Assembly: GCA_046349255.1 (NCBI GenBank)
Contig: JAXMCR010000003.1
Location: 620,001 to 684,000, forward strand
Reading direction: 5' to 3'
DNA: 64,000 nt
From: DAIODI01 sp046349255
GTDB taxonomy: Bacteria > Pseudomonadota > Alphaproteobacteria > Rhizobiales > Aestuariivirgaceae
The notes under the pieces are model-generated. The model was given only the letters and a program-made list of their open reading frames with translations. It was not told where the DNA came from and searched no databases. This document shows positions 54,982 to 64,000 of this stretch, in pieces. Made by a program: the position numbers and the translations under genes. Position 1 is the first letter of the stretch. Each line of letters begins with the position of its first letter.

Positions 54982-55671
54982 ATGGCGCGCTGCCCGCCCC
55001 TGTCGCTCACCCAAGAGCTCGTGGCGCGCGTCCATCGCGTCGAGCCCGATCCGGGGCCGGACCCGCGCTTTACACAGATGACGGACGAGGACTTCGCAGA
55101 GGAGGCGCGCCGCATCCTCGCCGCCGGCGAAGGCGCGCCACTCTGGGTGTTCGCCTACGGGTCGCTCATCTGGCGGCCGGAGTTCGACCACGTCGAGCAT
55201 CGGCCCGTGCGCCTGCATGGCTGGCGACGATCGTTCTGCCTGCGCATGGAACGCTGGCGCGGCTCTCCGGGAGAACCCGGTCTGATGATGGCGCTCGAAC
55301 GCGGCGGTTCCTGCCACGGGATCGCGTACCGCCTGCCGGCGGGCGACGACTTTGGCTGGATGCAGCGACTGCTCAAGCGCGAATCCGATTACAAGGGCGA
55401 CTGCGCCTGGACGCGCTGGCTCACCGTCGCCGACGGCGAACAAAGGTTCCGTGCCCTGACCTTCTGGGCCGAGCCCCGGACCGAGGGCATGTACGAGCCC
55501 CTACCGATCGAGGAACAGGCCCGCCGCATCGCCCGCGCCGCCGGGCATCTCGGCAGCGGCGCGGAATATCTCCACAACACGGTCACCAAGCTCGCCGAGC
55601 ACGGCATCCACGACCGTTACCTGTGGCGACTGCAGCACCTCGTCGCCGAAGAGATCGCCCGGATCGGCTGA
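54982..55671 (+). CDS. ChaC-like gamma-glutamylcyclotransferase
   Basis: This 229-residue protein matches the ChaC family. The substrate-binding motif is VFAYGSLIWRPEF, the GWRRSFCLRMERWRGSP segment follows, and ESDYKGDCAW sits in the region where the catalytic glutamate is expected. ChaC enzymes cleave glutathione to 5-oxoproline and Cys-Gly. The ATG at 54982 lies 5 bases after the preceding gene. Confidence 0.88.
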   Translation: MARCPPLSLTQELVARVHRVEPDPGPDPRFTQMTDEDFAEEARRILAAGEGAPLWVFAYGSLIWRPEFDHVEHRPVRLHGWRRSFCLRMERWRGSPGEPGLMMALERGGSCHGIAYRLPAGDDFGWMQRLLKRESDYKGDCAWTRWLTVADGEQRFRALTFWAEPRTEGMYEPLPIEEQARRIARAAGHLGSGAEYLHNTVTKLAEHGIHDRYLWRLQHLVAEEIARIG

Positions 55672-55685
55672 TTTCATCCGTATAC

Positions 55686-55699
55686 GTGCGTTTGCGCAC
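55686..55699. repeat. Short inverted repeat upstream of the PACE transporter gene
   Basis: GTGCG (55686-55690) and CGCAC (55695-55699) are inverted arms around TTTG, 104 bases in front of the transporter start and 15 bases after the ChaC-like stop. It could be an operator or a weak hairpin. There is no T-tract directly after it. Confidence 0.3.
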
Positions 55700-55802
55700 A
55701 TCGCTTTCCGTTAAACCGGTGTGAATTTCGCGTGAAGCCGCGGCTCACGGCGCGCTGCGGCTCGCGTGCCACTCTTGCCCGGCACGAGAACGGAGGCGGC
55801 GT

Positions 55803-56255
55803 ATGCTGCGGTCGGCGCGCGAACGGCTATTCCAGGCGATCGTCTACGAAGCGGGCGGCCTGCTCGTCGACGTCTTGGCCATGATCCTCTACGCCGCCCT
55901 CTTCGACCAGCCGGCCGTCCAATCCTTCGCGGTGGTGGCGGCGGTGACGGTGGCGAGCCTCCTCTGGTCGCCGATCCATAACACCGTCTTCGACATGCTC
56001 GACCTGAAGCTCACCGGACGCGTGGCGAGCGACCGCCCGCAGGCGCTCCGCTGCATTCACGCGATCACGCACGAGGGAAGTTCGTTCGTGGTCACGGTGC
56101 CGCTCATCATGCTCATCGGCGACCACGGTGTCGCCGAAGCGCTGGCGGTCGACGTCGGCCTGTCGCTGCTGTCGGCCGCGTATGCCTATGCCTTCCACCT
56201 CGGCTACGACTGGCTCCGGCCGGTTCGGCAGGTCCCGCAAGCCCAGAGGCTCTGA
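55803..56255 (+). CDS. PACE-family (chlorhexidine efflux) transporter
   Basis: This 150-residue protein has four membrane helices in two bacterial transmembrane pair domains. The PACE signature residues are visible: RERLFQAIVYEAGGLL in helix 1, SPIHNTVFDMLD after helix 2, RCIHAITHEGSSF in helix 3 and YAYAFHLGYDW in helix 4. Family members export biocides such as chlorhexidine and, physiologically, polyamines. The ATG at 55803 follows GGAGGCGG. Confidence 0.85.
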   Translation: MLRSARERLFQAIVYEAGGLLVDVLAMILYAALFDQPAVQSFAVVAAVTVASLLWSPIHNTVFDMLDLKLTGRVASDRPQALRCIHAITHEGSSFVVTVPLIMLIGDHGVAEALAVDVGLSLLSAAYAYAFHLGYDWLRPVRQVPQAQRL

Positions 56256-56274
56256 AACCGCAAACTTCGCGGTT
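56256..56274 (+). terminator. Weak hairpin after the PACE transporter gene
   Basis: AACCGC (56256-56261) and GCGGTT (56269-56274) form a six-base-pair stem with a seven-base loop directly after the stop codon. The sequence beyond is not a clean T-tract, so terminator function is uncertain. Confidence 0.3.
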
Positions 56275-56366
56275 GCGTTAATCCGCTTCCTCCCCACATG
56301 CGAATCCAGTCGACAACCGTCCTGGCGGCGCTTGTCCCTGTTCACGTTTTGGTCTAATCCCTCACC

Positions 56367-59294
<2,928 letters not shown>

Positions 59295-59460
59295 GCGGCC
59301 TCAGCTGAACCGAGACTTGAGTTCCGCTCACTAAGCCCTTATTTCAGCAAGCCAATAACCACAGAGCGAAATTGCTGCCCGGGTGCCTGGCTGCGCCCAT
59401 GGTCGGTCTTGCAAAGCCGCCCGCCTGCACGCAATTATTCGGCTCAGGAGTTCTCGTGTC

Positions 59461-59799
59461 ATGACTGTTCACCGCAGGGCCAAATTCGACATCGGACAGG
59501 TGGTGCGCCACCGCGTCTTCCCGTTCCGGGGGGTGATCTTCGACATCGACCCCACCTTCTCGAACACCGAGGAGTGGTACCAGTCGATTCCCGAGGAGGT
59601 GCGCCCGCACAAGGACCAGCCGTTCTACCACCTGCTCGCGGAGAACGAGGAGACGGAGTACGTCGCCTACGTTTCCGAGCAGAACCTGCTCGAGGACGAA
59701 ACCGGCGAACCGGTGCGCCACCCACAGGTCGGCCAGTACTTCCTGCGCTTCGACCGCGACCGCAACGCGTACCAGAAGCGCAGCCAGGTCACACACTGA
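59461..59799 (+). CDS. hspQ: Heat shock protein HspQ
   Basis: This 112-residue protein matches HspQ (YccV), a small DNA-binding and Lon-modulating heat-shock protein. It has KFDIGQVVRHRVFPFRGVIFD (in part), DPTFSNTEEWYQSIP and KDQPFYHLLAENEE. In enterobacteria it speeds Lon-dependent degradation. The ATG at 59461 gives the standard length. The 166-base gap before it shows no other feature. Confidence 0.92.
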   Translation: MTVHRRAKFDIGQVVRHRVFPFRGVIFDIDPTFSNTEEWYQSIPEEVRPHKDQPFYHLLAENEETEYVAYVSEQNLLEDETGEPVRHPQVGQYFLRFDRDRNAYQKRSQVTH

Positions 59800-60135
59800 G
59801 GAGCTGTTCCCATCCGCAAAGGATGGCCGGGTCAAGCCCGGCCATGACCAATGGGAGCGACGAAGCGCATCGTGAACCTGATAAAGCGTCATCACCGGCC
59901 TTAAGCCAGTCATCCTTTTCTGCCCCTTCGCAAAAAGGATGGCCGGGTCGAGCCCGGCCATGACGCGTGCGGCACGGAGGGGGTGAGGGGGCGACGAAGG
60001 GCGCGTCGAAGCAAGTTGAAACGTCATCACCGGCCTTGAGCCGGTGATCCTCTTTCCTTCCGTCAACCCGGGTCCATGACAGACTGCGTCGCTCCCTCCC
60101 CCGTTTCGCCATGCGAATCGGGCTAACATGCCGTC
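59800..60135 (+). repeat. Gene-free stretch with four palindromic elements
   Basis: Between hspQ and the binding-protein gene there is no gene. Palindrome copies lie at 59821-59848 (reverse), 59888-59915 (forward; the stem CACCGGC faces GCCAGTC, an imperfect match), 59937-59964 (reverse) and 60023-60050 (forward, stem CACCGGC with GCCGGTG). The second and third form a head-to-head pair with a 21-base gap. Confidence 0.88.
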
Positions 60136-60138
60136 GTG

Positions 60139-61929
60139 ATGCCGTTCCGCCGCGCCTTGGCCGCGCTGATCGCCTTGTTCTGCCTCCTCGCGCCGGCCGC
60201 AGCCGCGCCGCGGCACGGCATCGCCATGCATGGCGAACCCGCACTGACGGAGACGTACACGAACCTTCCGTATGCGAACCCGGATGCGCCGAAGGGCGGC
60301 CAGTACCGTGAGGCGGTGACCGGCACGTTCGACAGCCTGAACCCTTTCATCGTGCGCGGCCAGGTGGCGGCGGGAAGCCGCACCTACCTGTTCGAGAGCC
60401 TGATGGCGCGCAACAAGGCGGAGGCGTTTTCGCTCTACGGCCTCATCGCCGAGACGATCGACGTCTCCGACGACCGCACCACCGTCACGTTCAGGCTCAG
60501 GCCGGAAGCCAAATTCTCCGACGGCAAGCCGGTCACCGCGGAGGACGTGAAGTTCTCACTCGAGACGCTGCGCGACCACGGCCGGCCGAACTTCAAGAGC
60601 TACTATTCCCGGGTGAAGGCGGTGGAGACGCCCGATCCGCGCACGGTCGTGTTTCGCCTCCCCGAAGGCGATCGCGAACTCGTCATGCTGCTCGGCCTCA
60701 TGCCGGTACTGCCGAAGCATTACTTCGAGGGCCGGAACTTCGAGGCGACGTCCCTCGATCCGCCGATCGGCAGCGGGCCCTACGTGGTCGGCGAGGTGAA
60801 GCCCGGCGAGAGCATCGTCTACCGCCGCGATCCGAACTACTGGGGCAAGGACCTTCCCGTGAACCGGGGCCTGTGGAACTTCGACACGGTGCGGTTCGAC
60901 TACTTCCGCGACACGACCACCGGGTTCGAGGCGCTGAAGAAGGGGCTCGTCGACGTCCGCTCCGAGCCCGACCCCGTGCGATGGGCGACCGGCTACGATT
61001 TTCCCGGCGTGAAGGACGGCACGCTGAAGAAGGACGAACTCGTCCTCGGCGTACCTCGCCCCGCCTCCGGCATCGTGATGAACACGCGCCGCGCGCCGCT
61101 CTCCGACATCCGCGTGCGCCAGGCGCTGATCAAGGCGTTCGACTTCGAGTGGGCGAACACCAACCTGTTCTACGGGCTGATGGTGCGCACCGAAGGCTAC
61201 TTCGACGGCTCCGCTCTCTCCTCCATCCGCAAGCCGGCGGACGATCGCGAGAAGGCGCTCCTCGCGCAGGTCGGCGGCACGCTGCCGGTCGACGTGCTGG
61301 AGGGCACCTGGACCGCCCCGAAGAGCGACGGCACGGGCCGCGACCGGAAGAACCTGCGCGACGCGATCGGGCTCCTGAAGGAGGCGGGCTATTCGATCCG
61401 GAACGGCGTGATGACGAACGAGAAGACCGGCGCGCCGCTGACACTGGAACTGCTCACGCAGTCGCGCGAGCAGGAGCGTATCGGCCTCCACTTTGGGCGC
61501 ACACTGAAAGCAATCGGCATCGCTCTCGACCTGCGCACCGTCGACTCGGCGCAGTTCCAGGAGCGGCTCTCCGCCTACGACTTCGACCTCGTGCCGATGA
61601 CGTGGTTCAACTCGCTGTCGCCGGGCAACGAGCAGGCGTTCTACTGGGGGAGCGCCGGGCGCGACAAGCAGGGCACGCGCAACTACATGGGCGCCGCCGA
61701 CCCGGCGATCGACAAGACGATCACGGAGCTCACGAGGGCGGAAGGGCAGGAAGAGTTCGAGGCTGCCGTCCGGCTGCTTGACCGCCTGCTGATCGCCGGC
61801 GCCTACGTCGTCCCGCTCTACAACCCGCCGGGCCTCTGGGTGGCGCGCTGGGCGAACCGCGTCGAACGGCCGGACAAGCCCTCGCTCTACGGCTATGATC
61901 CCGACGCCATGTGGGCCGCAAAACCATGA
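60139..61929 (+). CDS. Periplasmic oligopeptide/microcin C-type binding protein (YejA-like)
   Basis: This protein of about 596 residues has a signal peptide (residues 1-23, ending PAAAA) and a family 5 extracellular solute-binding domain. The opening HGIAMHGEPALTETYTNLPYANPDAPKGGQ and the motifs FSDGKPVTAEDVKFSLETL, IGSGPYVVGEVKPG, YWGKDLPVNRG and MTWFNSLSPGNEQ match YejA, which feeds an ABC importer for oligopeptides. No permease genes are beside it. The start could be the GTG at 60136 or the ATG at 60139. Its stop overlaps the next start (ATGA). Confidence 0.88.
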   Translation: MPFRRALAALIALFCLLAPAAAAPRHGIAMHGEPALTETYTNLPYANPDAPKGGQYREAVTGTFDSLNPFIVRGQVAAGSRTYLFESLMARNKAEAFSLYGLIAETIDVSDDRTTVTFRLRPEAKFSDGKPVTAEDVKFSLETLRDHGRPNFKSYYSRVKAVETPDPRTVVFRLPEGDRELVMLLGLMPVLPKHYFEGRNFEATSLDPPIGSGPYVVGEVKPGESIVYRRDPNYWGKDLPVNRGLWNFDTVRFDYFRDTTTGFEALKKGLVDVRSEPDPVRWATGYDFPGVKDGTLKKDELVLGVPRPASGIVMNTRRAPLSDIRVRQALIKAFDFEWANTNLFYGLMVRTEGYFDGSALSSIRKPADDREKALLAQVGGTLPVDVLEGTWTAPKSDGTGRDRKNLRDAIGLLKEAGYSIRNGVMTNEKTGAPLTLELLTQSREQERIGLHFGRTLKAIGIALDLRTVDSAQFQERLSAYDFDLVPMTWFNSLSPGNEQAFYWGSAGRDKQGTRNYMGAADPAIDKTITELTRAEGQEEFEAAVRLLDRLLIAGAYVVPLYNPPGLWVARWANRVERPDKPSLYGYDPDAMWAAKP

Positions 61930-62615
61930 GCGAGACGCTGCTGCAGCCGATCGAGGTCGAGGTCGTCTCTGACGTCGTCTGCCCGTGGTGCTTTCTCGGA
62001 AAGCGCAGGCTGGAGAAGGCGTTGGCGATGCTGCCTCACACGCCGGTCGAAGTCTCCTGGCGGCCCTATCAGCTCGATCCGACGATCCCGGCCGAGGGTA
62101 TGGACCGCGTCGCATACCTCACCGCGAAGTTCGGCGGACCGGAGGCGATCGAAAAGCTGCACGCGCCGCTGAAGGCGCTGGGCGCTGCCGAAGGCATAGA
62201 CTTCGCGTTCGGGAGGATCACCCGGTCGCCGAACACGCTCGACGCCCACCGCGTGATCCGCTGGGCGGAGGCCGAGGCCTTCCAGGATGCGGTCGTCGAG
62301 CGGCTGTTCGCGCTCTACTTCCTCGAGGGCGGGGACCTTACCGACAAGGCCGTGCTGGCGAAGGCTGCGGGGGAAGCCGGCATGAACCGGGCTCTCGTCG
62401 AGCGCCTCCTCGCAACCGACGCCGATGCCGAGGAGGTTCAGGCGGAGGCGAACGGCTGGCGCTCCATGGGCATCGAGGGCGTGCCGGCGTTCCTCGTGGG
62501 CAGGCGCTACGCAGTGCTCGGCGCGCGCGAGCCTGAGGTGCTGGCCGGCGCGATCGCCAAGGTCGCCGAGGAACGCCTCGCGCTCGGCGGGCGGAGCGCG
62601 CCGGGCGCTCCCTGA
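61926..62615 (+). CDS. DsbA-family oxidoreductase, FrnE-like
   Basis: This 229-residue cytoplasmic protein has a DsbA-like thioredoxin fold with the active site C19-P-W-C22 (SDVVCPWCFLGKRRL) and the helical insert. The later GVPAFLVG cis-proline loop is typical of the FrnE group, which includes 2-hydroxychromene-2-carboxylate isomerase-like proteins. There is no signal peptide. FrnE of Deinococcus is a disulfide isomerase; here the role is not known. It overlaps the binding-protein gene by 4 bases. Confidence 0.9.
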   Translation: MSETLLQPIEVEVVSDVVCPWCFLGKRRLEKALAMLPHTPVEVSWRPYQLDPTIPAEGMDRVAYLTAKFGGPEAIEKLHAPLKALGAAEGIDFAFGRITRSPNTLDAHRVIRWAEAEAFQDAVVERLFALYFLEGGDLTDKAVLAKAAGEAGMNRALVERLLATDADAEEVQAEANGWRSMGIEGVPAFLVGRRYAVLGAREPEVLAGAIAKVAEERLALGGRSAPGAP

Positions 62616-62630
62616 CGACGGCGAGCCACC

Positions 62631-64000
62631 GTGCGACCCGACCAACTCAACGCTTGGTTCGCCTCGGCGCGCGGCCTGAAGGGCATCGGGCCGAACCTCG
62701 AGCGCGCGCTCGGCGTCCTTTTCGGGCGCGAAAGCGTTCGGCTCGCCGACCTCGTGTTCCACCTGCCGTCGGGCGTCATCGACCGTCGGCTGCGCCCGCC
62801 GATCGCCGACCTTCCGCGCGAGGGGATCGTTACCGTCGAGGTGACGGTCGGCCGCCACAAGCCCTCTCCGCGCGGCGCGGCGCGCATCCCGTACCGCGTG
62901 GACGTCTTCGACGACACCGGCACGCTGACGCTCACGTGGTTCCACGCGAACGCCGACTACCTGAAGCGGCTCCTGCCGGAGGGCGAGACGCGCTTCATCT
63001 CCGGCCGCATCGAGTGGTACGGCGGCCAGCCGCAGATCGTGCACCCGGACCACGTGGTCTCCGCCGAGGATTTCGCAAAACTGCCGCTGGTCGAGCCGGT
63101 CTACCCGCTCACGGCGGGGATTTCGGGCAAGGTTTTGGGCAAGGCGATCCGTGCGGCGCTTGAGAAGCTCACGCCGCTGCCCGAATGGCAGGATGCGGCG
63201 TTCGTGAAGGCGCGCGGTTTCCCGCCGCTGATCGATGCGTTGAAGGCGCTGCACGATCCGAAGACACCCTCGGACCTCGCTCCGCAAGCGCCGGCCCGGC
63301 TCCGGCTTGCCTACGATGAACTCCTCGCCAACCAGCTCGCGCTCGCGCTGCTGCGGCGCCAGATGCGCCTGTCGGGCGGCCGTGCCGTGAAAGGCGACGG
63401 ACGATTGAGGCGCGCGATCCTCGATGCGCTCCCCTACTCGCTCACCGGCTCGCAGGTTCAGGCGCTCGCCGACATCTCGGCCGATCTCGAACGGCCACAG
63501 AAGATGATCCGCCTGCTCCAGGGCGACGTCGGCTCCGGCAAGACGGTGGTGGCGCTGCTCGCGCTCGCACAGTGCGTCGAGGCGGGGGCGCAAGGGGCGC
63601 TGATGGCGCCGACCGACATCCTCGCCCGCCAGCATTTCCGGACGCTCGAACCGTTGGCGGCCAGGGCGGGCATCCGCATCGATCTCGTCACCGGCCGCGA
63701 GAAGGGCGCTGCTCGCGAGGTGGTGCTGGAGCGGTTGCGCTCCGGCGAGACGCAGATCGCCGTTGGCACGCACGCGATGTTCCAGGAGGGCGTGGCGTTC
63801 CATGACCTCGCGCTCGCCGTCATCGACGAGCAGCACCGGTTCGGCGTGCACCAGCGTCTCGCGCTCCAGGCGAAGGCCGGCGCGGGGGCGAACCTGCTCG
63901 TGATGACCGCGACGCCGATCCCGCGCACGCTGTCACTCACGCTCTACGGCGATCTCGACGTGTCGCGGCTGACGGAGAAGCCGGCCGGCCGGAAGCCGGT
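62631..64000 (+). CDS. recG: ATP-dependent DNA helicase RecG, N-terminal part
   Basis: The gene starts with a GTG at 62631 and is open to the end of the window (456 complete codons). RecG regresses stalled replication forks and migrates Holliday junctions. Visible are the helix-hairpin-helix-like GLKGIGPNLERAL, the wedge domain (about residues 55-140), Walker A GDVGSGKTV, the motif GTHAMFQEGVAFHDLALAV, the DEQHRFG box and the TATPIPRTL motif. The C-terminal helicase lobe lies outside the window. It follows the FrnE-like gene by 15 bases. Confidence 0.95.
   Translation, partial: MRPDQLNAWFASARGLKGIGPNLERALGVLFGRESVRLADLVFHLPSGVIDRRLRPPIADLPREGIVTVEVTVGRHKPSPRGAARIPYRVDVFDDTGTLTLTWFHANADYLKRLLPEGETRFISGRIEWYGGQPQIVHPDHVVSAEDFAKLPLVEPVYPLTAGISGKVLGKAIRAALEKLTPLPEWQDAAFVKARGFPPLIDALKALHDPKTPSDLAPQAPARLRLAYDELLANQLALALLRRQMRLSGGRAVKGDGRLRRAILDALPYSLTGSQVQALADISADLERPQKMIRLLQGDVGSGKTVVALLALAQCVEAGAQGALMAPTDILARQHFRTLEPLAARAGIRIDLVTGREKGAAREVVLERLRSGETQIAVGTHAMFQEGVAFHDLALAVIDEQHRFGVHQRLALQAKAGAGANLLVMTATPIPRTLSLTLYGDLDVSRLTEKPAGRKP

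Overview
The window is a chromosomal segment of a high-GC alphaproteobacterium, most likely of the order Hyphomicrobiales (Rhizobiales). This rests on the fused ispDF gene, the order ispDF - dusB - ntrB - ntrC, the pair hfq - hflX with mazG nearby, the adjacent ntrY and ntrX, and the cysG - DUF2849 - cysI - DUF934 cluster. The genus cannot be told from sequence alone. No tRNA, rRNA, CRISPR array, transposase or phage gene was seen.

Layout. 1-2070: small stress-type membrane proteins and two tandem, related membrane-protein genes, the second frameshifted. 2175-6248: lipA and a COQ10-like gene on the plus strand, then on the minus strand ispDF, cinA, a lytic transglycosylase and a lone HicA-like gene. 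6428-9998: dusB-ntrB-ntrC with ATGA overlaps. 9999-10870: a gene-free stretch with eleven copies of a palindromic element. 10871-24840: peroxiredoxin, YccF, a DnaJ-domain protein, a dimethylglycine/sarcosine dehydrogenase-like enzyme divergent from rhodanese-metZ, the sulfite-reduction cluster on the minus strand, an XRE-cupin regulator, an HD-domain protein and a class II aldolase. 24979-31266: hfq-hflX, then an AT-rich patch with a small membrane protein and a mosaic RTX protein, then mazG. 32133-43476 on the minus strand: ntrY-ntrX-Sel1-rlpA-dac-tmk-holB-metG-tatD-MBL hydrolase. 43935-50000: glutathione transferase, DUF1326/DUF2182 pair, a flavin monooxygenase, a DMT exporter and an AT-rich gene with an internal duplication. 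50059-52850: an exported protein, a dihaem peroxidase fused to a cupredoxin, and a PKHD dioxygenase. 52859-64000: AEC transporter, malyl-CoA lyase-like enzyme, ChaC-like enzyme, PACE transporter, uvrA, hspQ, a YejA-like binding protein, a FrnE-like oxidoreductase and the start of recG.

How the parts connect. Nitrogen signalling (ntrBC, ntrYX), sulfur assimilation (cysG/cysI/DUF934, metZ, rhodanese), one-carbon or methylamine catabolism (dehydrogenase) and cell-envelope and replication housekeeping dominate. An 18-bp palindrome of the form TGTTC-N8-GAACA lies both in front of the XRE-cupin regulator gene and between the dehydrogenase and rhodanese genes, which suggests that the regulator controls itself and those genes.

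Most notable: (1) 29 copies of a short palindrome with fixed ends and changing but still complementary stems, often in head-to-head pairs; (2) the displacement and inversion of ntrYX away from ntrBC, with arrays of that palindrome at both broken ends; (3) the RTX protein at 27303-30416, whose N-terminal part and upstream partner gene are AT-rich while the rest is GC-rich, as expected of a swapped payload on a type I secretion scaffold.
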